Below, piece by piece: positions 31,958 through 44,352 of a DNA stretch of 64,000 bases (positions within the stretch are counted from its first letter, which is position 1; every line of letters starts with the position of its first letter). The DNA lies in contig OX638131.1 in assembly GCA_951804985.1 (NCBI GenBank), positions 58,496,351 through 58,560,350 of the forward strand, written 5' to 3'. Under the pieces are notes generated by a model. That model was not told where the DNA came from and did not search any database. It was given only the letters and a program-made list of their open reading frames with translations. A program made the position numbers and the translations under genes. This DNA is from Dryomyza anilis (lineage: Eukaryota; Arthropoda; Insecta; Diptera; Dryomyzidae).

Positions 31958-34519
31958 TTTATTAGCACTAAGCATTTTTTGAATTTTATTTTTTTATATT
32001 CAAAGTTTTTTTTACAATTTTGTTTGACAAAAATACTGAGTTAACACTGTGATAAACAATAATCAAACTCGGCGAGTAGTGAAAGAATTGAGACTCTGTC
32101 ACAATAATTAGGAAATCTGTAGACCATAAATAAGTGAGGATAGCCCGTTAAGTATTACACAATACACAAACACAAAATGTGGTAAAGAATTAGAAACAAT
32201 GCAACTGAATGCATAGATGTTTATATTAAGCCTTACACAAAAATAAATGTATATGAAATATTATAAGCCATCTTAATACTTTTCAAATGATACCTCAATT
32301 GACCTTGTACATAAACTAGATAAATGCAATTAAGTTAATCCACCTTTTTTCACTTTTTAAGCCGCTATATTTCGGGAACCATATAAGCTATATATCCAAA
32401 ATTTATAAATTGTCTTATTTTAATAAGGTACATCATTTGTACTGAATTTAAATTATTTCTGAGGGGGTAGGGGAAATCCGTTCGTTGATTTAAAATGTAT
32501 TCATATACACAATTTTTGTACCTACATATTTTTTTTATATTCATATTTAAGGGGGCATGTAGTTTGCACAAAATGAGTAAGGGGGTGTTGTCTAGAAAAG
32601 GTTGGGAACCTCTCTTTTACATATTTCTTTTATGTTGACTATATACGAAATTACATCTAATTTATCCCTTAAATGCCAATTTTTTTCTTTTGAATTGAAA
32701 AAAAAAATCCTTTTTTCAAGGTTGGTTCTCTCTACTGATTGTACAACCAATGGACATTTAACCCTTAACCGTTTAATTTATATATGTGGTAAAAACCGAC
32801 ACTTGTTTTTATTTCAAGTTGCCCCATAAAATGGATTATCTTTAAAAAAAATTGTTTGGCGCTCGGCCCCTGGAGCCGACCAAAATTCGAAAACCGACCG
32901 AGGTCATAAGTGGTTTTTATATTAATACGAAGGCGTAGGAGGGGCAAAAAATTGTCAACAGACCTAAAAATTAAAAAAAGCGACCTCAAGGTCTCGTGGT
33001 ACCTCTTAAAAATCAAAAACCTGTATTTTTTTTTAAACGGAAATTCCTAGAAAAGGGGATATGAAAAAAATAAAATATTGAAAATCCTTTTTAATCACAT
33101 AATTATGCCACGGGAATTTATATGCCAAAAAATGTCTGGATCTGAAAAAAAAGTTGATTAAAAATAATGTTTGGCCGCGGTGCTTTGCGAATAATCAAAT
33201 AGCTAATTGCCCGAAAAAAAAATGGCTGCGGCGCTTTGCGTCATTACACAGTGTCTACACATACCATACCAACATACCATACACATACCAATTCAAAGAC
33301 ATAGCTAAACAAAACAAAAAATCTACTAGCCAACAAATGTCTACGACGTCACAAACAATTTTAAAATTTTTAAATAAATACAAAAAAAATTGTTCAATTG
33401 TTGAAACCATTTTAAATGCGTTTAAAATTTTAAAACCAAACGTATCACAATTTTATTCGTTTTCAAAAACACACTAGATTGAAAAAAAATAAAATATGAC
33501 AGTTATTGGCAACATTTAGTCAGTCAAGATATAAATATTGTCATCTATGGCTAGTAAGATATTATGACTAGCCATTTGTACTCTCCACGAGTCATCATGC
33601 AAACTTGCCATATGTTAAGTCATGGGGGATGGCTGGTGTAGACCCTGTGTTATCTAGTCGAAACATGCTAATCTAATCTATTTTTATAAAAATATGCAAA
33701 TAAAAAAAAAGTTTATTATTTCTCAGTACACCAAAAATTTCCAGGTCATAATTTCAATGGCTATGCTACTGAATATTTAAAGGCTAAATCAGAATGTGGC
33801 ATTCAGTCGGTCTTTGATAGACTTTTGCTTGATTTGCACAAACTACGATATTTAATTATCACAACACGCCATCGTAACTTTTCAAAACGGTATGTTGCTT
33901 CAGGCTTTGTGTACAATAGCATAACGTTAAGTTTTTGTTTTGGTTATAGTTTTTTAAGCAATTCTAGTCAGTAAAGATCAGAAACAGGTGTTTGACCAAC
34001 GGAAACTTTTGTCACACCAATGAAGTTGGTATGGGGTCATAAACACAACATACAATCAAAAATGGTTTCTTTGAATTCTAATAAAATTCCATAGTAAAGG
34101 AAGAAATGTAAAGGATCGGCAACGAGTTTCTGCACTTACCGACTCATCTTATACTAGATCACATACACTGAACTGGGCTATGGCTATCATAACCGCCAAT
34201 GGAGGAGAACGATAAAGTTAAAAATATTCTCTCCAGATTCTACACCGAGTCACAGCAGGTCACTCTAAGAAAATGGTGAAAACTACTGCGAACATCCATG
34301 GGTATCAAATATATGTTGAAAATGGTGCAGTTATTGAACTGAAGTTATATTGTTAATTGAACTGAAAATTCGTCAATAAAACAAACAAATAAATTTATCG
34401 TATATCGACACTCCGCCCGTGCCATTTTATTTTTAGACCGTCCCTATAAAGTAAAATTCTCCCCATAAAATAATCTAGCCCAATTTTATTTGCAAAATAT
34501 GTTTCCACCACAAGGTCCG
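31958..34519. other. AT-rich DNA, no gene recognised
   Basis: I found no recognisable gene, tandem array or transposon boundary. An open frame of 107 codons at 33154-33477 is lysine/asparagine-rich and low-complexity, with no family resemblance that I can name. Confidence 0.5.
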
Positions 34520-34605
34520 TACTTTTCCATACTAGACATGCTTCCAAAGGGGCTTTAGAATATCTGTTCAAATTTAAAATACCCTTAAAGCTACGGGTAT
34601 AAAAA
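34520..34605 (+). mobile_element. DINE-1-like 3'-end fragment, copy D
   Basis: TACTTTTCCATACTAGACAT, then ATACCC, then CTACGGGTATAAAAA resemble the last part of copies B and C. It is diverged and truncated. Confidence 0.45.
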
Positions 34606-34948
34606 CTAATTAGAATCAGTAGGCTTACAATGCATTTTATGCGATGCCATATCTAAAATATAAAAAGATTACCTGCAGCTACACCATATTACTACAGAGG
34701 AAAGTTAATTTGATAGAAACTAAATACAAAAAATTGTAATATTTTTCATTTTAAAGGGACGAAAATTATTTTAAAGAAAACATACCTCTTTCAATTCTAT
34801 CTTATATATACGAAGAATCCTCATTAATTCAAATCAAAAAATTTAACTATTTGAGTTCATATATAGGGTTGCATCCAAAACATTATTAATAATATCCACA
34901 GAACTGCCAGATAACAATAAGTTTTGGAAATTGCAGTAAAGCAAGCAA
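34606..34948. other. AT-rich DNA, no gene recognised
   Basis: Nothing recognisable was seen here. Confidence 0.4.
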
Positions 34949-35024
34949 TCCATAATTAATGGCCATTGTATAATACATGGTTTCCATGCATTATTCCGTT
35001 ATCCCCAAATCGAACGGAAGCAAC

Positions 35025-35905
35025 ACCCAGGGAAAAAGTATATCGAAAATTTTACTACGTTTCATATATTTTTACCATGAACAATAACATTTTATAATTG
35101 TTAGCGTTTCTAGTAAAGTTACTATGAATTGGTTTGATCATTAATATTTCATAGTAAATTGTATGTCAAATCCAGCGTTTACTTTTCCAATTACCATTCA
35201 CAGAAAATTTCTCGAAATTGACTGTCTTATTTTTTATTTTGTCATTTATAAAAAATGTTTAACAACGGGTAAGCTATCCCAAAATTAATTAAATATATTT
35301 AAATAATTGTATTTTTACATGTACCGGCTGGCAGCAACACGACACTTCTTATGGCGGATGTCTCTAATATTATTGGGATTATTGATCCGTGAGCCACAGT
35401 ATCCGAACCATCCGACTGCTTTCGCAAAGTCTTCATCTGCGGCATACCGTTGCATCAACACAGTTCCATGTTGCGCACCTCGGGAATGTCTTGCAGATGC
35501 TCGAGTTGCACGATGGACAGAAGCCTAGCCGTTGTCCAGGTTATGATGAATTTCATTGTGGACGACGTTGACTTTTCCGACGTCGCTTGTAGTCGAATAG
35601 TGTGAATATATGCTAATATATTTGTTTTGGATTAAAATACCGTAAATAAAAATAATTTTAAATGTCAATCTTTCCATTCATTTGTATTTGAATACAAAAT
35701 GTTATTAAACATATTAAATTTATATGCAGCTGATTGTAAACAAAAAAACATTATTATACATAGTAAATTTGTGACATTTGACAATTTTAAAAAAATACTA
35801 TGAAAAATAATGTTTTTACTATAATTAAATTTGACTTCATATCGTTAAGATATATAGCAAATTTACTATGAATCATAACAGATTTACAATGTTTTTTCCC
35901 TGGGT
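35025..35905. mobile_element. MITE-like element Y (ACCCAGGGAAAAA ends)
   Basis: ACCCAGGGAAAAA at 35025 and TTTTTTCCCTGGGT at 35905 are terminal inverted repeats, with CATAGTAAA-type repeats just inside both. GAAGCAAC and GAAGCAAT flank it, a 7-of-8 match to an 8-bp duplication. The middle contains a GC-richer 35307-35571 stretch with short open frames that I do not recognise. Confidence 0.7.
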
Positions 35906-35950
35906 GAAGCAATCCATAATTAATGGCCATTGTATAATGCATGGTTTCCA

Positions 35951-36741
35951 CCCAGCAAGACATGCCTTACCGAAACTCCAACACAAAGACAATATTATAT
36001 TTTCTCACTCATACATAAATAATTTGAAATACATCCCTGCAGGATCAATGATAGATATATGACCCGTAATTTTAAAAGTAATAAAAACTTACATTTTTTG
36101 CGCGTTGGTTTGCCACCATTTTTTATTTGTAGGTTATTCATTACGTTTGCCACAGCAGCCGCTACAGCAGGAGTAGAAATTAGATTTACTTAAATTATAA
36201 ACAATTGATAAAAAGAAAGTATATTAAAAAGAGTATTTTTATAGATTGCTTATTTATCTATTTATATTATAGATATCATCAAAATGAAAGGGTCGTCTGC
36301 ATTAAACAAATGCATGGAAGGAAGCAAAACAACGGCAAACAAAAGTCGTTTTAATAGAAAATCTGCAAAGCAAGCATTACATTCAACGCAATAAAAATGA
36401 AAACTATAGAATTTTGGTTTTATTTGGTTTAATTTGGTTAGTTTATTCATTATTTAACCGTCCCTAACCTCAAAATTAAATCAGTTTATTTTACGTAAAT
36501 TATTTCGTAAATTTACCTGTAATTTAATCGTCACTTATTACCAAAAGAACAGTGACAGACATATATTCAATTGTATCTCATTGTATATGAGTGAGAAAGA
36601 GATAAAAATTCACACGCACACAAAAGTTTCGGTAAATTTTATCCCGACGCTCTTAACAATGTTATAGAAATTTTTACTGAAACTTTCAGTTTTGCTACTA
36701 GTAATATTACTGCTAACATGACTAGCAGTGTTCTTGCTGGG
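35951..36741. mobile_element. MITE-like element X (CCCAGCAAGA ends)
   Basis: CCCAGCAAGA at 35951 and TCTTGCTGGG ending 36741 are perfect 10-bp inverted termini. The uninterrupted unit at 34985 shows the empty site and suggests a 2-bp CA duplication. There is no transposase. Confidence 0.65.
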
Positions 36742-36780
36742 CATGCAATATTCCGTTATCCCCAAATCGATATCACTCGG

Positions 36781-37660
36781 TATTATTTGCTTTAACCCAA
36801 CCAGACAAACGATGTCCAAAACCTAACTTTATGCTCACTTTTAAAAGTTGACGATGTCCGAATGTTGTCGTAAAAGTGATCAAACAGGTCTCTGAAAGGC
36901 TTACGAATGTCCGCCATTTTGTTGACTTACAACTCTCGAACAGATAACTTTAAAGTTATCTTTAAGTAACCTATTAAAAGGCATCATCCAAAAGTTGTCT
37001 TCTACACTCTCAAAAATCTGTCGTGAATTTGCTTCATTTATTACAGTTAATTTACTCATTTTTTTTCAAATAAAAACACTAATACGTCCGTAAAAATAAA
37101 CATCTGACGAGTTTTTCATGAAAAATATGTTATTTTACGCAAATGAACTGTTTTGAGCTGAATCGCACTTTTAAATTTACAGATTCTGCAATGTTTTGTA
37201 TATAAACACATTGAAGTGTGTCTAGCACACACATACATGTGTAACAAAATCATTAGCTGACGCGAACGCTATTGTCTGCGCCATTTTAGAAGAGTCTACA
37301 GAAAAGAAAACTTGTAGAGAAATAAAATAAATATGCAAAGGGAATGTTGTTGGTGAATCCCAACCCAAGTAACACAAAGTACAGATTTCGTCACGAATTC
37401 TAGATATTTTCTTTAGTTTGGCAGTAGATACGTAGCGAAATTTAAATGGAAAAATGTAGAGAATACCTTGTCCCATCTCAATAAACCAAAAAACTGGATA
37501 TTATGTGATTTTCGAATATATATTGAACATGGATATCGAAGCTTTCACTGGAGATAAGCGTTCAACTTTTTGTAATTGTAAGCTTAAGTTTTTTATAGCG
37601 TTCTTCAGCTAAACTGGAATATTGTCTGCGTACGCAGACAACATTGATCTCTCATTGATC
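36781..37660. other. Unassigned DNA
   Basis: There are several short open frames but no recognisable protein. I see no boundary repeats. Confidence 0.4.
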
Positions 37661-37809
37661 TACTCAGTGGCAACCCAGTGACGTGATAAATTAAATGACA
37701 ACAAGAAAATTTTCATTTTTTCCGCCACTATATGCACCACTGCATTCGCACAATCTGTGAGATCATTGTTTTTCGCTTGAAGAAGCAAACTGACAAATCA
37801 ATTAATACA
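37661..37809 (+). repeat. Dispersed repeat, uninterrupted copy
   Basis: From TACTCAGTGGCAACCCAGTG to GACAAATCAATTAATA it matches 41602-41693 plus 42525-42580, where element U interrupts it. It therefore serves as the empty site for U. Confidence 0.75.
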
Positions 37810-37871
37810 CGGATAGAAAAGATTTGTTTGTATATGTATGAATGTAATTAAAAAGTAATATGAAATTACCA

Positions 37872-37996
37872 CCCAGCCGGCCAAACTATCATAAACGACA
37901 TCGTAAATGATAGCAAGTATTCGTAAATAATGAATAAAACAATCGTATACGAGAATCGTAAATGATTCGAACACGCATACAGTTTCGTTCTTTGTA
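37872..37996 (+). mobile_element. MITE Z, truncated copy 1
   Basis: CCCAGCCGGCCAAACTATCA and the following roughly 100 bp are nearly identical to the left part of copy 2 at 40683. Homology stops near 37996 after GTTTCGTTCTT. Confidence 0.75.
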
Positions 37997-38619
37997 GCGT
38001 GTGTCTTTATTAAAAATTTAAATTAATATTAGGTGACAGTTTAAATTGATATACAAAAGATATATATTAAACATTTTTGTGTTGGCATTAATATCCAAAT
38101 TTAATAACATCTAAGACTGCATCTGGAAAGAAAAAAAAAGTTTAGTAGTAGAAAATTATGCTTAAACCCATACACGGCAACTCCTTAATGTCTCCTGAAA
38201 AAAATAAAATGAAATAATTAGTAAAATTGCGCCTAAAGTTGAAACTAAAAATCGAAAGCCATATTTCTTTCAACACAAAATGTGTTCCACAAGAAAAAAA
38301 AAGAAACCAGTTAGATGTGTTGCCAGAGCGAGATGCGACTGCAGCCACATTTACTGGTATGGCAAAGCAAGATGAAAGATTTATGGTGGAAAGCTTTTCA
38401 TGCTCATTTTTGTGTAAAGCAAATTGATAGTGTATATGTGACCAAAATTCAGGTTGCAGTACCAGAAAAATCACTTTGGTAGAAAAGCGTGAACAGATAG
38501 CAATTTGGACGGACGACAACACATTGGAAACGTGACCGAAAATTTTTTATTAATCAGTAGCTTGAAAAAAAGGTGAATTAGGAGAAGTCAAGGCACTCTG
38601 AAGCCGTACCATATGCCCA
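37997..38619. other. Unassigned DNA
   Basis: No recognisable coding sequence or boundary repeats. Confidence 0.4.
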
Positions 38620-38997
38620 CACTCAGAAGAAAATGTCCCATTAAGTACTTAATGGTACGATCATTGATCTTATGGTTCATGAAATAATAGTTTTTTTCTT
38701 TTTATATCAAAAGTTTTCTAATTAATTTAATAGTATCCACTCTTTTTTAATAAATTATTAGGAAAATGTAATTCGACTATACCATAAAATTAATAATACA
38801 TATCATTAAATATTTATAGGTTTTGCTTATGGTAACTAAAGGAGTACATTATAAAATTTATTGTACAACAAAATATTGTATTAACACTTCCAATATTACT
38901 GAATTAATGGGACGCATCCTATTGACCAATTTTAATAGTATAAATTATTGTTTTTCTATTGAAATACTATTCATTTGCCATTATTTTTTTCTGGGTG
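38620..38997. mobile_element. Possible short MITE W
   Basis: ACTCAGAAGAAAATG at the left and ATTTTTTTCTGGGTGCA at the right form imperfect inverted ends of about 15 bp. There is no clear target duplication, so this is tentative. Confidence 0.4.
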
Positions 38998-39032
38998 CAT
39001 GTCAGCTAAAAGGGGAACAAAGTAGAACCCAC

Positions 39033-39900
39033 CCAAGAAACAAAACAGTCCGTTAACGGAGCCGTATACGGAACAGCAATACGGAATACGATTCCGTAAA
39101 CGTTCCGTTTTCTGGGTACGAAAACGGTCCAGTGAACGGATGAAGAGGAACATCGAAACGGATTTCGAATCCGTTAAGAGTACGTTTCGACGGTACGTTA
39201 ACGGATCGTCATACTGGATGAACTACGGAGTGAGTCCGTCGAGAGTACGTTTCGACGGTACGTTAACGGACCGTCATACTGGATGAAATACGGAGTGAAT
39301 CCGTTGATATTCCGTTTTGACAGTCCGTTAACGTACCGTAAGCCTGTATGAAAAACGGAATGATTATATTAAAAGCACCGTTTTTATACCATTCAATAGT
39401 ATTTAAAATAACCTTTTGCATATTTTTATTTAACAAGAAACCATCTTATTATGAATAAAATTTTACATGAAATATACAAATTTTACTCAACAAAATAACA
39501 TAATTGGTGTTTATAATGTTGTGATCTACTGAAATTCCACATGGTATTTCCAGCAACGATTTCTTGTGAATAGAAACCAGAACAATAATTAATGAAAAAT
39601 AAAGATAATCACTTTAACTGGATTGCAGTTGTCATAGGGCTTGAATGCGTCTCTGTGAGTCTGCAATGTTTAGTGATGGATTTTTGGTTATCCAAAAAGC
39701 CAAGACAATTTTGTATCGCACATTATCCGCAAACTTTATATTTTCAGAGCTCTTTGATTTAGTACGTTAGTGGTGCGTACGTTAGTGGTGCGTAATCGTA
39801 TATTATACGACGGACATTTGCTCAATGCTCCGTAAACATGCCGTCAATGACGGTATTGTGATTCCGTGTGTGTCGTAGGCTCCGTATAAATGTTTCTTGG
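39033..39900. mobile_element. MITE V (CCAAGAAACA ends) with internal tandem repeat
   Basis: CCAAGAAACA at 39033 and TGTTTCTTGG at 39900 are perfect inverted termini. ACGGAGCC and its relatives sit just inside both ends. A unit of about 64 bp carrying GAGTACGTTTCGACGGTACG is repeated at about 39177-39240 and 39241-39305. No transposase. Confidence 0.7.
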
Positions 39901-40682
39901 TCAGAACTAAAACCCATAAAGGATGGAAAACGAATCTAAATACCATATGGCGTACCATCGTAATTACCTGTTGCCCCAGAATTAACCTATAAAAAAAGAA
40001 ATAGATCTGAAATTAGAAAAGAAGATTTAGAAAATGTATCAAACAAAGAAAAAAAATGAATTAAATTGTAATCGTGGCTGAAAAAAAAATACTTTTGTTT
40101 TCAAAAAAATAAAATAAGAACAATATTGGTAGTTTCAGCATACGAAATTATAATCTTATCTAAAATTAGAGAAAGACGTTAGAAAATTAAGAACAAAAAA
40201 AATTAAATCTGTAAGCAATTTTTTTTTATAAATATATAAATGTTTGAGAAGTTAGTAAACTGAAGTAAGAAGTGATTAGAAATTAGAAATATAAGATAAC
40301 AATATTATATCAAAAAAAAAAAAAAGGATAGAAGAGAAGAGGGAAACTATAAATTAAAGTAGAGTAAATCTAATATGTGTAAAAGAACCCAGAAGTTTAA
40401 AAGTAGCTAAAAAGAAAGAAAAAGTATCTCTTGTACCTTACCCCAGTCCCAAATTCTGCTGCGCGTAAAAGAAGGATTTATATTCCCATATCCAGGCCCC
40501 TCTAGAGAGCTCTTTCGAGGTAGGACCCATTCGAACTTTGTGCGGTGAAAATATTCCTGGTAATCCGAAATGAGAACTGGTGAAGAATAAGAAGATAATA
40601 CTGATAAAAGAAGCGTTTAGAATCCATTGCGAATGGTTTTTAAATTGATTTAATTTTGTATCCGCAGCCCGAGGTGGTGCAC
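39901..40682. other. Purine-rich anonymous DNA
   Basis: 40000-40440 is strongly A/G-rich on the plus strand with long A runs. No gene or element is recognised. Confidence 0.45.
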
Positions 40683-41407
40683 CCCAGCCGGCCAAACTAT
40701 CATAAACGACATCGTTAATTATAGCAAATATTCGTAAATAATGAATAAAATAATCGTATACGAGAATCGTAAATGATTCGAAAACGCATACAGTTTCGTT
40801 CTTAATTTGTCCATCGTAACGAGGTATCATAAACGAACTAAAAACACTCATATATGATAAATTTTCGATTGTTTATGATAGTAAAATACGATTATATACT
40901 CGTTATAAACGATGTTTTTTGTTCGTAAACGAACTAGTTTTTAATATTTTTTACGATTAAATTTTAATCGTAAATGATTATCATTTTTAACTCTTTTACG
41001 AGATTTTTCCTACTTTTTTAACGATACAAAAAAAATTAAGTAAATGCATTTAAATTTTATATTAAGCTGCCAAATGTATTTACTCACTTCTTAATTACAG
41101 CAAATGATTTAAAGTTTTCAGCAAAACAATTTATTTAATCTTGTTAAAAATATTGAACATATTATGCATTTTATTAAATGAACTTTTGATTAGAAAAACA
41201 ATAATATATTTTGACAATTTTTTTTTACGATTTAAACACTCGAAAAATACGAGTCATCGTTATTTACGAGCAAAATATGATTGTTTTTTCATTGACATTT
41301 ATCATAGTTTTTTACGTGCAAAATGATCGAAATTTATGATTATTTTGAATCGTCAAATGATCGTAATTTACGATAATCATAAAAAATGTGTGTAGGTGCC
41401 GACTGGG
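40683..41407. mobile_element. MITE Z, copy 2
   Basis: The left end CCCAGCCGGC and right end GCCGACTGGG are inverted with one mismatch. The interior is rich in ATCGTAAA/TTTACGAT motifs in both orientations, giving many hairpins. No transposase. Confidence 0.7.
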
Positions 41408-41693
41408 TAATTAAATATTATGTTTACATAAAATTCCAAACATACATCCCAATAAGCAATGAGTTTAAGGTTCGATAAATTTGGAGAATTTTCTTTTACA
41501 ACCAGTGTGGATGTAATGTCATGATCATGCCGAAGAAATGAATGTTATTCCAACGTTGGTTTTCGATGTTAAAAAAACGACTTGAAATTCACTACACAAA
41601 ATTACTCAGGGGCAACCCAGTGACGTGATAAATTAAATGTCAACAAGAAATTTTTTTTTCACCACTACATATGTGCCACTGCATTCGCACAAT

Positions 41694-42524
41694 CACACCC
41701 AAAGAACGAATCAGTTGGGGCAACCGTCTTTTTTTTGCCGTCTTTTACTTAGTTCTGTCAACATTCGACTGATTCAGTTGTTGCAACACTGCGTATCAGT
41801 TCACACAACTAATGAATACAATTGACACAACCAATTTGTTTAGTTGTGGTAGCCAATTTAATTATAATAAATCGGCCATTTTACCTCGCCCTAGCGCTTG
41901 AACATGTTGCAAAGACGAAGTCAGCGTTACAACAGCGTTCCTGAGATCGAACATTGCCGACGATTCATTGTGCTGCTGACTTCGTGTTTGCAACACGCTG
42001 GAGCGCTAGGGCTGCACATATAAATACAACATATAGAAACACAAAGCAAGTACTCTGTAGAATAGTATTTCTCTTGTTGAAGAAAGTGTATTTGGGCATG
42101 AAAAAACTGAACAGTAAAAACGAACATGTCAAATTTTGTTTTACACGTGGCACGCAGCACAAAATAAAACGAGTGAAAAATCAGAAGCTTGCGCGACTGG
42201 TGTTGTCCTGCTTTAGCATCGCTTTTATACAAGACAACTGATTTCGCAGTTGAATCAAATAAATATTGGTTGCTACAACTTAATGTTATGTAATGTATTG
42301 GTTAGGTCTCATTTTGAATTCAGTTGCCGTAGCAATGGAAATAAAAAAAATTAAAATGGATGAAAAGTTTGTTTCTCCAATCAATGTTGCAGTTGCTTCA
42401 ACTAATAGTTGGTAACGCTTCATACTATTGTTCACCACAAATGCAAATCAGTTGGAGCTTACTAAATTTGGTAGATGAATATTCGTTGAAACAACTGCAC
42501 GCCAAGCAATTATTTTTTTGTGTG
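41694..42524. mobile_element. Element U, clean insertion in a dispersed repeat
   Basis: Compared with the copy at 37661-37809, exactly this 831-bp block is extra. The ends CACACCCAAAG and TTTTTTTGTGTG are weak inverted repeats. Inside, 41888-42012 is a hairpin with CCCTAGCGC and GCGCTAGGG tips. CAGTTG and CAACTG motifs recur. No transposase. Confidence 0.6.
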
Positions 42525-42679
42525 CAGTGAGATTATTGTTTTTCGCTTGAATTAGCAAACAGACAAATCAATTAATATATAAGTGCAGGCCCGAACACGA
42601 AAGTCATCCCGAGAATTCCATCGCACGGAAAATGCACGATGAGCTGATATACAATGTAAGTGGCCAAGGTTTACGAATA

Positions 42680-43320
42680 CGTTTATGAAATATTAATATA
42701 TTTCCATTCCATTCAGAATGTTCGAGCCTCGTTCCTGTCGCCATGCATCTCAATATCTTCACACTCGCGTCTTTGTAATTCTCTTTTCTTGCGCCTGAAA
42801 AGATGTCTCTACTCCTTCTTCTTCTCTCTGTATCGTTCCTTCGCATCTCGCGTAACTACAGACTGCAGGTGGGTCTGTCTGCGCGACACTCTTCGTCATA
42901 CCCCTTGTTCAGTAGTGGGAGTTGGAATCCAAGCACCTCTTCGGCAACCGTACACATTGAGTTGGAGACGTGTGTCCACTGCGCGCATATATCCTCGAGA
43001 GAGGGAGTGCCTTGGGCAAGCAGGTGTGACAGTCGAGCGCCATAGGCATGTTCTGTATGAACATTGACATAGTCAGGCGCATTAAGATCCAGCGCATATG
43101 CTGACTTGGACAAAAAGGTGTTCAATTCTGTACCCAGTGGTGGTCAACGTAGGAGATGGCGTCCGAATCTCCGGTGGAGAGACCAAGTGCTAGACAACCT
43201 GACAACACTTGGAGTGCAAAACTGGCGCCATCGCGCCCATCGCAGAAGCGACTGGCAAGGGTTAATTGCTGCGGCCGAAACCCATCATGGGTTGTAATGG
43301 CCAAATAAGTAAGTAAGTAA
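42680..43320. pseudogene. RTE-type LINE remnant with inverted 5' part
   Basis: The minus strand from 43125 to about 42690 encodes an endonuclease/RT linker (CTVAEEVLGF and, after a stop, LFRRKKRELQRRE). The plus strand from about 43106 to 43297 encodes a typical C-terminal end (GQRRRWRPNLRWRDQVLDNL, then LGVQNWR and a GL end), followed by a TAAG-repeat tail near 43305-43318. The two pieces point in opposite directions and meet near 43110; the whole reverse transcriptase core is absent. This looks like one 5'-inverted, internally deleted insertion. The RTE assignment is by resemblance. Confidence 0.7.
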
Positions 43321-44352
43321 TGGTAAAAGGGAAAATAAAATCTGGTGGTATTGAAATTATCAACACGTGATGAAAAATTATTTCATTCCATAGTTTACTT
43401 TGATGACAGCATCGCCGGACGGACTTGGTTCTTCCACGAAGAAATCTCAAGACGTTGTAAAATTTTACCTTCGGAGGATTTATAATGACGATGGCGATAT
43501 ACATTTGATTCATTTTCTTTCAATTCAATAAAATTTACTCCGCGAATTCTTATGAAGTATCTTTTCCAAATATTTCACAACTATCTTCCTATTTGTAAGA
43601 TGGTTAATTGATTTTTGCTATACGTAATCGTAAATTTGAAAGGTGGTTGCTGCAATATTTATAGTATTTGACGGATGTTTGAGAGATGGTTGTCTCAAAG
43701 ACGATATAAATAATTTGTAAATAACTTTCTATTTAGGGCTGTGATATTTCTGGTAATCATATTTGTTTTCTTAGTGTAGATTCACTGCAGCTACTAGAGA
43801 AATAGGAAATATGCAAATATTCACATATTCCACAGATATTAAAGCTTTTGCAGAAAAACTATTAACATTGTCTAAATATCACAAAAAGTGTCAAATATTT
43901 GACTTGAATAACTTGCAACTGCAATGATCTTTAAGGCTCTAATACTTTTCAACCTTCTTTCGTTTTCTAAGTGTAAAATAAAAGAAAACGCATATAAGTT
44001 AAATACTATAATTAAAAGGAATTAAAGTATATTCAACATTAGATTCTCGCTTCTGTGAGATATTTAGTGGCGCTCGTAGCCAGAGACAATAAAGAAAATA
44101 TTAATTCTAACATATTTTTTTGTTGTTGTACGAAATTGTTTTTATGCTTAAATATTTGGCCTTATTGTCAATAGTATCGCCATCTACTTGTCAGCAACAT
44201 AAGATGTTACAAGTTGTGTTTAATTTCTTTTACTAAATTGTATGTTGCTTATCTCTAAATTCTGCTGTATATACTTATTGCTGTTGGGAATAAAACGCTA
44301 GTTGTTCCATTTCGCAGCATCATCGAACAAAAACTAGACTTGGTAATGTTAA
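43321..44352. other. AT-rich DNA, no gene recognised
   Basis: No recognisable gene or element boundary. Confidence 0.45.

Larger units (their letters stand above)
34949..36780 (+). repeat. Two copies of a roughly 70-bp unit, split by two MITEs
   Basis: A unit running from AAGCAATCCATAATTAATGG through CATGGTTTCCATGCA to TATCCCCAAATCGA occurs at about 34953-35013. It occurs again as two halves, 35908-35950 and 36742-36772. MITE Y lies at the junction between the units and MITE X splits the second. Confidence 0.75.

Noticed and set aside
33154..33477. 107-codon open frame
   Set aside because: Lysine/asparagine-rich low-complexity frame in AT-rich DNA, no recognisable domain or start context.
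35307..35571. Short open frames inside MITE Y
   Set aside because: No transposase motifs; overlapping frames with no resemblance to known proteins.
40438..40851. 137-codon open frame on the minus strand
   Set aside because: It spans the boundary of MITE Z and has no recognisable domain.
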